From CAUZIB01 sp963663925 (lineage in GTDB: Bacteria > Acidobacteriota > Vicinamibacteria > Vicinamibacterales > UBA8438): a stretch of DNA of 64,000 bases. This document shows positions 16,108 to 24,330 of the stretch, piece by piece. Made by a program: the position numbers and the translations under genes. Every line of letters begins with the position of its first letter. Position 1 is the first letter of the stretch. The stretch is taken from NCBI GenBank assembly GCA_965237405.1, contig OZ250139.1:124001-188000 (forward strand), given 5' to 3'. The notes under the pieces are model-generated. The model was not told where the DNA came from. It was given only the letters and a program-made list of their open reading frames with translations, and did not search any database.

Positions 16108-17272
16108 CGTAAGGTGCGTTTAATGGGCCGAGGTCCGGTCAGTGCTGGTCGAGTCTTCCAAGTAATCTCAGGCCATGCCGCCTGCGCTACAGTTCCTCGT
16201 TCTCACGTTCGCTGGCTGGGTGAACCGCCACCAAGACGATCTGATCGCGTATCTTCGGGAGGAGCATCGGGTCCTCCGGGAGCACCTGGGCCCTCGGCCG
16301 CTTCGCCGGACCGATGCCCAACGCGTCGACTCGCCGTGCGCGGCCAGCAACTCGGCCGGCGCGTCTTGATGCAGGTCGCCGGCATCGTCACGCCTGACAC
16401 GATTCTCCGCTGGTACCGGAGATGGATCGCCCAGACATACGACGGCAGCGCCCGCCGCGGTCGAGGCCGGCCGATGACGCGCCGTGACGTGGCCGCGCTC
16501 GTGGTCCGGATGGCGGTCGAGCATCCCCAGTGGGGGGACACACGGATCCGCGGGGCGCTCTCGAACCTCGGCCACGAGATCGCTCGGACCCCGGTGAAGC
16601 GGATCCTGCACGACCACGGGATCGACCCGGCTCCCGAGCGGAGCCGGCGCATGCCTTGGAAGACGTTCCTGCAGGCGCCCTGGGAGGGCCGCACGGCCTG
16701 CGATCTGTTCACCGTCGAGGTGCTCACGCTGGCCGGGCTCCAGCGGTCCCTGGTCTTCTTCGTGATCGCGCTGCAGTCCCGCCGCGCGACCATCGCCGGG
16801 ATCTATCCGCAGCCGTACGGCACGTGGATGGAGCAGATGGCCCGCAATGTGACGGACCCGGTCGATGGCTGCTTGCGCCGCGCCCGCTATCTGATTCACG
16901 ACCGCGACCCGCTCTCCACGCGGGGGATTGGCGAGATCCTGGAGGGCGGGGGTGTCCAGCCGATCCGTCTCCCGCCGAAGAGTCCCAATCTCAACGCGTA
17001 TGCCGAGCGGTTCGTCCGCTCTATTCAAGAGGAGTGTCTCAGTCGCGTCGTCCCCCTCGGCGAAGGGCCCCTGCGTCTCCTCGTGGGCGAGGACGTCGAC
17101 CACGACCAGCGCGAGCGAAACCACCAGGGACTCGACAACCAGCTCCTGCAACGACCGCCACCGCCGGTGAGCCTGGCCGCCGACGTGCAGCGGCGGGAGC
17201 GTCTGGGCGGATGGCTCAATTTCTACCACCGGGAGGCCGCATGAGCGGTCGGCCGATTAAACGCACCTTACG
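16108..17272 (+). mobile_element. DDE-integrase insertion sequence with 17-bp terminal repeats
   Basis: Perfect terminal inverted repeats CGTAAGGTGCGTTTAAT at 16108-16124 and complement at 17256-17272. The element (about 1,165 bp) separates an IS110 remnant from a methyltransferase-gene remnant. Confidence 0.8.
16175..17244 (+). pseudogene. rve-type integrase transposase, frameshifted near 16320
   Basis: The start MPPALQFLVLTFAGWVNR...LREEHRVLREHLGPRPLRRTDAQR is in one frame, and the rest (RRLAVRGQQLGRRVLMQVAGIVTPDTILRWYRRW to the stop at 17244) is in another, so one indel lies near 16320. The core has the first Asp in CDLFTVEVLTLAG, the second in YLIHDRDPLS and the Glu in NAYAERFVRSIQEECL. 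This integrase family is common in Acidobacteria and Planctomycetes. Confidence 0.8.
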
Positions 17273-17448
17273 GGCTCGGCATCTTCGCCCAGCCGTTCCT
17301 TTCGGGCGTGGCGGAGTCCGACCGACCGCGCCTGGCGGCGGAGGTCCGCGAGCTGCTCGAGCCGCGCCTGCTGAACGCGGAAGGCACCTGGGTCGTCGAC
17401 TACGTTCGGCTCAGAACCGCCGCCGTGAAACCGCCGCGTCCGGAGTAG
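17273..17448 (+). pseudogene. SAM-dependent methyltransferase, C-terminal fragment
   Basis: The plus frame reads LGIFAQPFLSGVAESDRP...LLEPRLLNAEGTWVVDYVRLRTAA and stops at 17446-17448. The layout (AFLxGV...LRPxL...G.W.ADYVRLR) is that of class I methyltransferase C-termini. The IS at 16108-17272 removed the rest. The following acyltransferase starts 1 nt after its stop, so the two were once co-transcribed. Confidence 0.45.
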
Positions 17449-17449
17449 C

Positions 17450-18835
17450 GTGATGATGCTGACGTCGCCGCCGGTCGGCATCCGTCCGACACCCCCCCGG
17501 GCGTGGGTGTGGGGATTCGCGCGGGCGGCCGTCAAGACGTTCTATCGCGTCGAGCGGCTTGGCGCCGAGCTCCCGTCCGGCGCGCTGCTGCTGATCGCGA
17601 ACCACCCCAACACGTTGCTCGACCCGGCGCTCATCCAGGCGACGGCCGGGCGGCGGATCCGGTTCCTCGCGAAGTCGACCCTGTTCCGCAACCACCCGTT
17701 GAGCCTGTTCGTGCGGAACTCGGGCGCGATCCCGGTCTATCGACGAATCGATGCCGGGGTGGACACGAGTCGCAACGTGGAGATGTTCGCCGCGGTCGAG
17801 GCCGTGCTGGCCGACGGCGAGGCCATCTGCCTGTTCCCGGAAGGCATCAGCCACGATCGCGGCCGGCTCGAGCCGCTCCGCACCGGCGCGGCGCGGATAG
17901 CGTTGAAGAACACCGCCATGGGGTATCCGGTCACCATCGTGCCGGTCGGTCTCAATTTCGAGCACCTGCCGGCGTTCCGGTCGCGGGTGACGGCCGTCTT
18001 CGGCCGGGCGTTCGGCTGCGCGGACCTGGTCGACACCTACACCGCGGACGAGCCACGCGCGGTGCGCGCGCTCACCGACCGCATGAGCGAGCGTCTCCGA
18101 CACCTGCTGATCGAAGCGAATCCCCGACACGATCTGCCGATCGTCGAGCGGATCGATCGCCTGTATGCGTCCGCGCGCGGGGTGTCACGCGACGCGCGAG
18201 ATCGCGGGCGGCGGCGGCGCTTGATCGCCGACGGCATGGAGCACCTGCGGCAGCACGACCCCGAGCGGCTCGACGAGATCCTGTTGCGCGTGCGCGCGTA
18301 CGACGCGAGCCTCGAGCGGTTCGGCCTCCGTGACCGGGATGTGGACCAGCGGATTCCGTTCGCCCTCGCCCGCCGATTCGTCGTGCGCGAAGGGCTCCTG
18401 GCGCTGCTGCTGGCACCGGTGGCGGTGGCCAGCCTGTGCGTCTTCGGCGTGCCGTACTGGATCACCGGTCAGATCAGCCGCTGGGCACCAGACCTGCAGA
18501 ACCGCGCCACGTGGCAGGTCATGGGCGGCGTCGCGACCTATGGCGTCTGGATCGGGTTGCTGTCTGCCGCGATCGGTCTGTGGCTCGGCGCCACGGCGGC
18601 AGCGATCGCCGCCGGTGGGCTCATCCTCTTCGCGTTCGTCGGGCTCGTGGCCTTCGAGCGCGAGGCGGCCGTCGTCCGCACGGTGCGGTCGTTTCTCGCC
18701 CTCCGGCAGACACCGCTCCGCGCTCGAGCGCAGATCAAACGGCAGCGGGCCGCGTTGGCGGCCGTGCTGGAACAGGTGCGTGACTGGATAGACCAGGGAC
18801 CCGGGACCGGGGATCAGGGATCAGGGATCGGTTGA
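17450..18835 (+). CDS. PlsC-type 1-acylglycerol-3-phosphate acyltransferase-like membrane protein
   Basis: About 461 residues (starts GTG 17450, ATG 17453/17456). The PlsC domain shows the catalytic HX4D box as NHPNTLLD, followed by RFLAKSTLF and the substrate-binding FPEGISHDRGRLEPLRTGAARIA. The C-terminal third has several hydrophobic helices (LLALLLAPVAVASLCVF, GVWIGLLSAAIGLWLG, AAAIAAGGLILFAFVG). It would acylate lysophosphatidate or a related lipid at the membrane. Its length exceeds simple PlsC (about 240), matching the long bacterial subtype with a transmembrane tail. Confidence 0.85.
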   Translation: MMMLTSPPVGIRPTPPRAWVWGFARAAVKTFYRVERLGAELPSGALLLIANHPNTLLDPALIQATAGRRIRFLAKSTLFRNHPLSLFVRNSGAIPVYRRIDAGVDTSRNVEMFAAVEAVLADGEAICLFPEGISHDRGRLEPLRTGAARIALKNTAMGYPVTIVPVGLNFEHLPAFRSRVTAVFGRAFGCADLVDTYTADEPRAVRALTDRMSERLRHLLIEANPRHDLPIVERIDRLYASARGVSRDARDRGRRRRLIADGMEHLRQHDPERLDEILLRVRAYDASLERFGLRDRDVDQRIPFALARRFVVREGLLALLLAPVAVASLCVFGVPYWITGQISRWAPDLQNRATWQVMGGVATYGVWIGLLSAAIGLWLGATAAAIAAGGLILFAFVGLVAFEREAAVVRTVRSFLALRQTPLRARAQIKRQRAALAAVLEQVRDWIDQGPGTGDQGSGIG

Positions 18836-18860
18836 GGCGGGCATCCGACACCTCAACCGC
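18786..18860 (+). repeat. GGGAcC/GGATCAGG short repeats and a hairpin at the gene end
   Basis: Imperfect repeats of gggaccgggatcaggg type (18791-18829) overlap the last codons of the acyltransferase. A hairpin with arms GGTTGAGG (18830-18837) and CCTCAACC (18851-18858) follows. No T-run follows, so terminator function is uncertain. Confidence 0.4.
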
Positions 18861-19102
18861 TCACACCCGAGCTCTGACTAGTCCCTGGCCCTGGCCTCGG
18901 CCCCGGGCCTCGAGCCTCCGGCCTCCCTTCCACCCGTTTCGTGCCCTCACTGACAGGATCGTGATGGGAATCGCCCGGTTCGCCGGTGGGCACTCAGCGA
19001 GCATGTTCCTCAAGTGACTGGAAAATAGTTAGTTGCGCTATCGTCCGTGTGAGCACAGAGGTCGGCACGACGTGTGCTCTATCCGGCCTGGAAGAACCCA
19101 GA

Positions 19103-19255
19103 ATGACATCCCGCGTCACTAACCCTCGTGCGTGGTCGTCACGGAAAGGCTTCACCCTTCTCGAGCTCCTGATGGCCGTGTCGGTCTTCGCCACCGTCGC
19201 CGGCATGGCGGCCCTCGGGTTCAGCCACACGGGCCGCCACTTCAAGGCGTTGTTG
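19103..19255 (+). pseudogene. Type IV pilin/pseudopilin N-terminal stub
   Basis: From ATG 19103 the product is MTSRVTNPRAWSSRKGFTLLELLMAVSVFATVAG and a little more. RKG-FTLLELLMAV is a prepilin-peptidase site with the conserved Glu at +5 and the start of the hydrophobic alpha-1 helix. The gene runs into the IS5 end at 19256 after about 50 codons. Confidence 0.75.
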
Positions 19256-20324
19256 CACGAATCGTCACGGGCCCGCACGATGCCACCCGACACAATCCTC
19301 ACCTGCCGATGCGATATGACACTGGTCGGCCGAGGGCGGTCATCCGATTCAGGATCTCACAGCCGAGGACGGCCTCACTCCCCTGCCCAGCTGGACTCCG
19401 GGCGCGAAGGCCATCGACGATGATGGACTTGTAGCGGAAGAACGTGTTCTCCACCCGGCCCTGGCGATGGTACCCTGACACCTTCTTCCAACGGCGCCGG
19501 CCGAGCTGCTTCACCAACGTGACCGTCCGATCCCGCGCGGGCGACCGCGGGCCGTGGCCAGATATGTTCGCCGTCTTGGCCGGTGGGATGACGACTGTCG
19601 CACCCCGCGCCGTCGCCGTTTCGTAGACGGCGACCGTGTCATAGGCGGCGTCAGCGGTGACGCGCACGAGAGGGCCATCGACCGCGTTGAGCAGATCGAG
19701 GGCGGTGGTTGCATCATCACCCGTCGCCTCGGTCAGTGTGTGAACGAGGATCACGCCTGACTGATCGACGCCAAGGTGGAGCTTCCGCCAGCCACGTCTG
19801 CCGCGGTCACCGTGTTTCGCGGCCGCCCACTCACCTGCCCCGACGATGGACAGACCCGTGCTGTCGAGCACGAGATGGAGGCCCTCGCCGGGCGGCACCG
19901 GTCGCAGACGGCGCGTCAGATGCTGACTGCGCCGGGAGAGCGTCGTATAGTCGGGGGCGGAGAGGTCGAGGCGCATCATCCTGAACAAGGCGTGCAGGAA
20001 TCCTTCGGCCTGGCGCAGCGGAAGATGGTAGAGGAGTCGCAGGGTCATGGCGGTTTCGATGGCAAGATCCGAGTACCGCCGCTGCCCACCCCGCCGGCCG
20101 CTCCGGCGGGGCGTCCAGGCAGCGATCGCGTCCGAGGACAACCACACCATCACATCGCCGCGGCGAGCGAGGGCCCGGTTGTAGGCCGGCCAATTCGCAA
20201 CGCAGTACTTCGTCTTATACGTGGGATGAACCTTCGACTGCATCCCTGCAGTGTGGCTCCTGCGGAGACGAGAAGGGCGGGCCAAACCGCCCCACCCGCA
20301 GAAGGTCTTTCATGCAACAACGCC
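19256..20324 (-). mobile_element. IS5-family element copy E (second IS5 type), intact
   Basis: 1,069 bp between GGCGTTGTTGCACGA at 19256 and the complement of GGCGTTGTTGCATGA at 20324. It breaks a pilin gene on the left and an IS110 left end on the right. No target duplication. Confidence 0.85.
19299..20243 (-). CDS. IS5-family (IS903-like) DDE transposase, copy E
   Basis: 314 residues starting at MQSKVHPTYKTKYCVANW. The longer frame to 20285 lies outside the conserved start. Catalytic residues are in LVLDSTGLS, VTADAAYD and RVENTFFRYK. It is about two-thirds identical by eye to the copy A transposase, so it represents a second IS5 lineage, and it is the intact relative of the decayed copy at 4845-5791. 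Confidence 0.9.
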   Translation of the reverse strand: MQSKVHPTYKTKYCVANWPAYNRALARRGDVMVWLSSDAIAAWTPRRSGRRGGQRRYSDLAIETAMTLRLLYHLPLRQAEGFLHALFRMMRLDLSAPDYTTLSRRSQHLTRRLRPVPPGEGLHLVLDSTGLSIVGAGEWAAAKHGDRGRRGWRKLHLGVDQSGVILVHTLTEATGDDATTALDLLNAVDGPLVRVTADAAYDTVAVYETATARGATVVIPPAKTANISGHGPRSPARDRTVTLVKQLGRRRWKKVSGYHRQGRVENTFFRYKSIIVDGLRARSPAGQGSEAVLGCEILNRMTALGRPVSYRIGR

Positions 20325-20583
20325 CCTCCTCGGGTGCTGGTGCGTCGGCCGGATGGGCGGACAGGACTGTGATGGGTCGACGTTGCCGCAGGCCCTTATT
20401 GGGTCACTGCCCATCCGGTCAGACGGGTTGCCGTGTCCATCGCCGACGGACGATGACCGACAGATCAGTCGCGAGGACCGTAGGTCAGTCAAGTTGCGGG
20501 TCAGGCCACACCACCCGCCGGCACCCACCAGTGTCACCGAGCGACCTCGGCAGGCAGCGGAATGATGCTCACAGTCAAGTTAG
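20325..20583 (-). ncRNA. IS110 left-end remnant with diverged candidate bridge RNA
   Basis: Read on the minus strand, 20583 to 20325 is a diverged copy of the non-coding left end of the IS110 elements (CTAACTTGACTGTGAGC start, conserved CTGACCGGATGGGC and CAGTCCTGTCCGCCCA blocks). The transposase part was lost when IS5 copy E joined at 20324. Substitutions cluster in loops, and the GATGGG...CCCATC stem is kept. Confidence 0.5.
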
Positions 20584-20591
20584 CAGAATCG

Positions 20592-20660
20592 GGCTCACCG
20601 ACCCCCAACATGCCGGGTTCACGACAGAACTCGAACCCATATCTTGTGGGTCGGTGAGCC
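20592..20660. repeat. Nested palindrome between two head-to-head IS110 left ends
   Basis: A perfect 13-bp inverted repeat (GGCTCACCGACCC at 20592-20604, complement at 20648-20660) encloses a second stem, GGGTTC at 20615-20620 and GAACCC at 20633-20638. It could be a terminator-type hairpin, a REP-like target for IS110, or the original insertion site. No T-run follows. Confidence 0.55.
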
Positions 20661-20668
20661 GAGTTTTC

Positions 20669-20934
20669 GTTAACTTGACTGTGAGCATGATCTCCCTGCC
20701 TGACGGGGTCACTTGTGACACCGGTGGGTGCCGGTGAGTGATGGCCTGACCCTTAACTTGACTGACCTACGGTCCTGGCTACTGACCTGTCGGTCATCGC
20801 CCGCTGGCAACTCGTACGGCAGCCAGCTGACCGGATGGGCCGTGACCCCATAGGGGCCTGCTGTACCCACGGCCCGTCACAGTCCTGTCCGCCCACCCGG
20901 ACCAGCTCGGGGCCGCAATCCGAGGAGGCCACCC
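20669..20934 (+). ncRNA. Candidate IS110 bridge RNA in the left end (copy 2)
   Basis: 266 nt before the transposase start. It holds two TAACTTGACTG-type repeats (left end and about 20755), a GGGCCGTG/CACGGCCC stem with an inner CCCC-ATA-GGGG hairpin, and the conserved CTGACCGGATGGGC block. Location and structure fit the bridge-RNA genes of IS110-group elements. Confidence 0.5.
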
Positions 20935-22020
20935 GTGACCAACCGCATAACTACGCCGCCCGAAGCGCGGACGGTGATCGTCGGTGTTGATACGCATAAG
21001 CATGTCCACGTCGCGGTGGCAATCGACAGCTGGGGGATCCGTCTGGGCGATCACGCGTTCGTAGTGGACTCGGGTGGCTACGAGGCTCTGGTCACGTGGG
21101 CCGAGACACACGGGCGGATTGAGGCGTTCGGGATCGAAGGCACCGGGAGCTACGGCGCTGGCCTGGCACGGGCCGTCCGCCGAGCCGGGCATCATGTCGT
21201 GGAAGTGAATCGGGGCGACCGCCGTACACGCCGCGCCGCCGGCAAGTCCGACACCATCGACGCTGAGGTGGCGGCGCGGTCCCTGCTCGCGGGGCAGTCG
21301 ACGGCCATCCCCAAGACCGCGGACGGCGCCGTCGAGATGATCCGCCAGCTCAAGATCACACGGGATACCGCCATGAAAGCGCGCACCACGGCGATGAACA
21401 CGCTGAAGCAGATCATCGTGCAGGCCCCGCCCGTCCTGCGAGAAGCCCTCCACGACCTCACCGATCACGGCCTGCTCACGCGCTGCGCCGGACTCCGACC
21501 GGGCCCCATCGACACGCCCATCGCGTCCGCCAAGCACACCCTCCGGTCGCTCGCCCGTCGGTGGATGGCTCTCGCCGAGGAAATCGCGCTGCACGACCAG
21601 TACCTCGCGCGTCTCACCACCGCGACATCACCGACCCTCTGCGAGGGCTTCGGTGTGGGCGCCCACACCGCGGCTGAGCTGTTGATCATCTTCGGCGATA
21701 ACCCCGACCGGATTCGTTCGGAGGCCGCCTTCGCGAAGCTCTGCGGCGCCTGCCCGATCCCGGCCTCGTCTGGGATGACCACCGGGCGGCACCGCCTCAA
21801 TCGAGGCGGCCACCGACACGCCAACGCGGCCCTCTATCGAGCCGTCATCGTCCGGATGCAATTCCACCAACCGACCCGCGACTACGTCGCCCGACGCATC
21901 GCCGCTGGCCGGACCAAACGCGACATCATCCGCTGCCTGAAACGCTTCCTCGCGCGAGAGATCTACCAGCGCGTCATGACCGACTTCCGCGCTCGTCAAG
22001 AGATCATCCAGGCCGCCTGA
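20935..22020 (+). CDS. IS110-family DEDD transposase, copy 2
   Basis: 361 residues, identical in translation to the copy at 5937-7022, with at least one silent nucleotide difference. All DEDD and serine-region motifs are intact (GVDTHKH, GIEGTGSYG, KSDTIDAE, PASSGMTTGR). Two identical copies in one 64-kb window argue for recent activity. Confidence 0.93.
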   Translation: MTNRITTPPEARTVIVGVDTHKHVHVAVAIDSWGIRLGDHAFVVDSGGYEALVTWAETHGRIEAFGIEGTGSYGAGLARAVRRAGHHVVEVNRGDRRTRRAAGKSDTIDAEVAARSLLAGQSTAIPKTADGAVEMIRQLKITRDTAMKARTTAMNTLKQIIVQAPPVLREALHDLTDHGLLTRCAGLRPGPIDTPIASAKHTLRSLARRWMALAEEIALHDQYLARLTTATSPTLCEGFGVGAHTAAELLIIFGDNPDRIRSEAAFAKLCGACPIPASSGMTTGRHRLNRGGHRHANAALYRAVIVRMQFHQPTRDYVARRIAAGRTKRDIIRCLKRFLAREIYQRVMTDFRARQEIIQAA

Positions 22021-22049
22021 AGGAGTGTCTTGACATATAGGGGCGTCAG

Positions 22050-22155
22050 TGGCTTCAGCAGCGCATTGAGCGGCTCGGTCACGTTCGTCAGGTTGAAGGC
22101 TTGGAAGAAGGCCACCAGGACGAACAGCATAATGAGCCAGTACGCGCTCCCCACC
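22050..22155 (-). pseudogene. Duplicated internal fragment of the CmpX-like channel gene
   Basis: The minus frame reads SAYWLIMLFVLVAFFQAFNL and then TNVTEPLNALLKPL, almost the same as an internal segment of the gene at 22176-23687. It lies between that gene's 3' end and IS110 copy 2, so it is the remnant of a paralogue or of a rearrangement. Confidence 0.7.
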
Positions 22156-22175
22156 GGGTCGACCGCGCTCGTCCT

Positions 22176-23687
22176 CTACTGTCGGCCCTCCAGCTTGCTG
22201 GTCCAGCGCTCGACCGCCCGGCCCGCCACGTCGCGCGCGCCGAGGCCGAAAGCCAGCGCGACCGCGACGGCGATGGCACCGAGCAGGCCTCCGAAGGCGA
22301 GATTGATGATCTCGTTCGCCAGGCCCATCTGTCGCAGGGCCATGGCGCCGGTCAGGACAATGATCGCCACGCGGGCGGCGTTTGCCAGGAGGGATGCCTG
22401 CGCGCTGCCGCTGGCTCGCACGGTCGTGGCGGCCAGGTTGGCCAGATAGAGGCCGATGCCAAACACGACAACCCCGAGGATCACCTGGCCGCCCAGGGTG
22501 ATGAACCCGGAGAGCATCTCGGCCAGGTTGACGAACCCAAGCAGCGATGCTGCCTCGACCGATGCGAAGAGCATGATGGCAACGAGGATCAGGGTGCCGA
22601 TCATGGCGGACGGCGTGCGGCCGCCCTCGGCGGGCTGGCCCAAGCCCAGCTGGGCGAGGATGTTGTCGAATCCGGCGCCGGCAAGGACGTTGCCGATCAG
22701 CCGGGACACCAGGCGTCCGACGAAGTAGGCCACGCTGACGAGCAACACCGCGGCAAACAGCGATGGGATGACGTCGAGAATCGTGCCCAGCATGTCACTG
22801 GCGGGCTCCGTGATTGCCGCGAGCTGCAACGCGTTGAGCGACGAGATCAGGACTGAAAACAGAATCAGCACGTAGGTGATCAGCCCCAGCAGACCCGAGA
22901 GCCGCATGGTGCCGAGCACCTGACTGGTGCCTATCTGGTCGCCGAGTCGGTCGACTCCCACCGTGGTCAGCAGGTTGGTCACGATCCGGCGGACGAGGTG
23001 CGCCACGAACCAGCCGACTGCCAGGATCAGACCGGCCGCCAGGATGTTGGGCAGGAAGCCGAGCAGACCATCCACCAGCTGCTGCACCGGGACGAGCAGG
23101 CCCTCGAGCGCCAGGGCGCCAAGAATCGCGGGCAGGAACAGCAAGAAGATCAGCCAGTAGACGCCGTCGGCCAGCGCTTTGCTCACCGGAATCGTCTTGC
23201 CTTCTTCGACCTCCGCCTCCCCGCTGAGCCGTTCGTCGACCCTGGCCGCGGACATGGCGCCGATGATCAGCTTCTTGACGACGGTGGCGACCAGCCACGC
23301 CACCAGGAGCAGCGTGCCGGCGCCGAGGAGTCGTGGAACGAACCCGGTGAGCTGGTTCAGCAGCGCATTGAGCGGCTCGGTCACGTTCGTCAGGTTGAGG
23401 GCTTGGAAGAAGGCCACCAGGACGAACAGCATGATGAACCAGTACGCGCTCTTCCCCGCGTAGCGTTCCACCTCGACATCCTGGCTCGCCCCCATCCAGG
23501 CGGCGATGCGGTTGTCAATGGTGGTCCGCTTCAGCGCGCCACGCACGACCGCCGCCACGACGACGGCGACGAGCCACCCGATGACCAGGATGCCCACCGC
23601 GCCGAGCAGGTTGGGCAGGTAGCCGCCCACCAGCTGGGAGACCTGGTCGGTCACGTTGCGGAACATGTTCTGTAGTGTCTCGTTCAT
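22176..23687 (-). CDS. CmpX-like mechanosensitive-channel-family membrane protein
   Basis: 503 residues with about ten hydrophobic segments arranged as repeats of a TM_helix-type unit: YLPNLLGAVGILVIGWLVAVVVA, FVPRLLGAGTLLLVAWLVATVV, FLPNILAAGLILAVGWFVAHLV and VIPSLFAAVLLVSVAYFVG. These evenly spaced units with Gly-Trp in the middle are typical of small-conductance channel relatives (CmpX/YjbE-type) lacking the full MscS beta domain. It probably acts in the inner membrane in osmotic or envelope stress. It is intact, starts ATG 23687 with GGAG upstream (complement of ctcc at 23697-23700), and has no clear operon. Confidence 0.8.
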   Translation of the reverse strand: MNETLQNMFRNVTDQVSQLVGGYLPNLLGAVGILVIGWLVAVVVAAVVRGALKRTTIDNRIAAWMGASQDVEVERYAGKSAYWFIMLFVLVAFFQALNLTNVTEPLNALLNQLTGFVPRLLGAGTLLLVAWLVATVVKKLIIGAMSAARVDERLSGEAEVEEGKTIPVSKALADGVYWLIFLLFLPAILGALALEGLLVPVQQLVDGLLGFLPNILAAGLILAVGWFVAHLVRRIVTNLLTTVGVDRLGDQIGTSQVLGTMRLSGLLGLITYVLILFSVLISSLNALQLAAITEPASDMLGTILDVIPSLFAAVLLVSVAYFVGRLVSRLIGNVLAGAGFDNILAQLGLGQPAEGGRTPSAMIGTLILVAIMLFASVEAASLLGFVNLAEMLSGFITLGGQVILGVVVFGIGLYLANLAATTVRASGSAQASLLANAARVAIIVLTGAMALRQMGLANEIINLAFGGLLGAIAVAVALAFGLGARDVAGRAVERWTSKLEGRQ

Positions 23688-23706
23688 CGTATCGTCTCCT
23701 TGACAG

Positions 23707-23905
23707 TCAACACCGGAGTGACGTTGGTCCCGTTAGTAGACAGGTTGTAACTTGGAGCGGCGCGTATTCGATGGCCCGATCCTCCTGACGTAGTTCGGCA
23801 AACTCATTCGGTGTCAGGTGCCCGAGCGAGCTATGCGGTTGATGCTGATTGTAGTCGACGTGCCACGCTTCGATCTTGGCTTGAGCATCGGCGAGGGCAC
23901 TGACG
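23707..23905 (-). pseudogene. IS3-family transposase OrfB, C-terminal fragment
   Basis: Encodes ALADAQAKIEAWHVDYNQ, then QPHSSLGHLTPNEFAELRQ, the standard IS3 OrfB tail, and stops at 23707. The upstream part is replaced by an IS6 fragment at 23906. Confidence 0.75.
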
Positions 23906-23989
23906 GGCATTGTCAAAGTAAATCGGCTTGAGCCTGGACGTAAGGCCTCATAACCTCCGGTGATGCACAATCCCTTTCGTTATTTCAAC
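23906..23989 (+). mobile_element. IS6-like type II, left-end fragment
   Basis: 84 bp identical to the first bases of the elements at 11636 and 12499 (GGCATTGTCAAAGTAAATC ... ttatttcaac), then an abrupt switch to other sequence. Confidence 0.8.
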
Positions 23990-24024
23990 GGTGCTTCCGC
24001 CATCAACTGTTGCTGTCCAGTCCC
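23990..24024 (+). repeat. 35-bp dispersed repeat (copy 1)
   Basis: The sequence starting GGTGCTTCCGCCATCAACTG is found again, inverted, at about 38604-38638, where it interrupts a quinoprotein gene. A looser version abuts the group II intron at 38465-38490. It looks like the end of an unidentified mobile element. Confidence 0.5.
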
Positions 24025-24098
24025 TAACCTACCTACATGCTAGAGTTTGGGCCGTCATTTAAGCGTCGCAGTTCTCTCGTCGACAAGGCCCACGCACC

Positions 24099-24330
24099 GT
24101 GAAGAAACCGAGCTGTCGCAATCCAACGTGTTCGTTGCCCGGAAACGTCGCGTCCAGACGCATCATCCGCTACGGATTCTACAGAACCACGGCCGGGAAA
24201 CGGCGCCGCTACCGATGCGTCGGCTGCGGACAGACGTTCTCGTCGACAAAAGGCACGCCCTACTACCGGCTCCAGCACCGCCGAACGACATTCGACACGG
24301 TCGTCACACTCCGCGTCGAGGGGGTCAGCC
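24099..24330 (+). pseudogene. IS1-like transposase, N-terminal zinc-finger fragment
   Basis: Encodes CRNPTCSLPGNVASRRIIRYG followed by a KRRRYRCVGCGQTFSS zinc-ribbon, the DNA-binding head of IS1-type transposases. It is cut at 24331 by the terminal repeat of the next element. Confidence 0.65.

Larger units (their letters stand above)
20669..22049 (+). mobile_element. IS110-family element, copy 2
   Basis: 1,381 bp, near-identical to copy 1. The left end GTTAACTTGACTG begins at 20669 and the right end finishes CGTCAG at 22049. On the right it enters a fragment of a channel gene that is repeated intact 1.3 kb further on. Confidence 0.85.

Noticed and set aside
20592..20660. An integron attC site
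   Set aside because: The stem is perfectly matched without the usual unpaired bases and the flanks do not show RYYYAAC/GTTRRRY boxes in the right place. No integron integrase is near.
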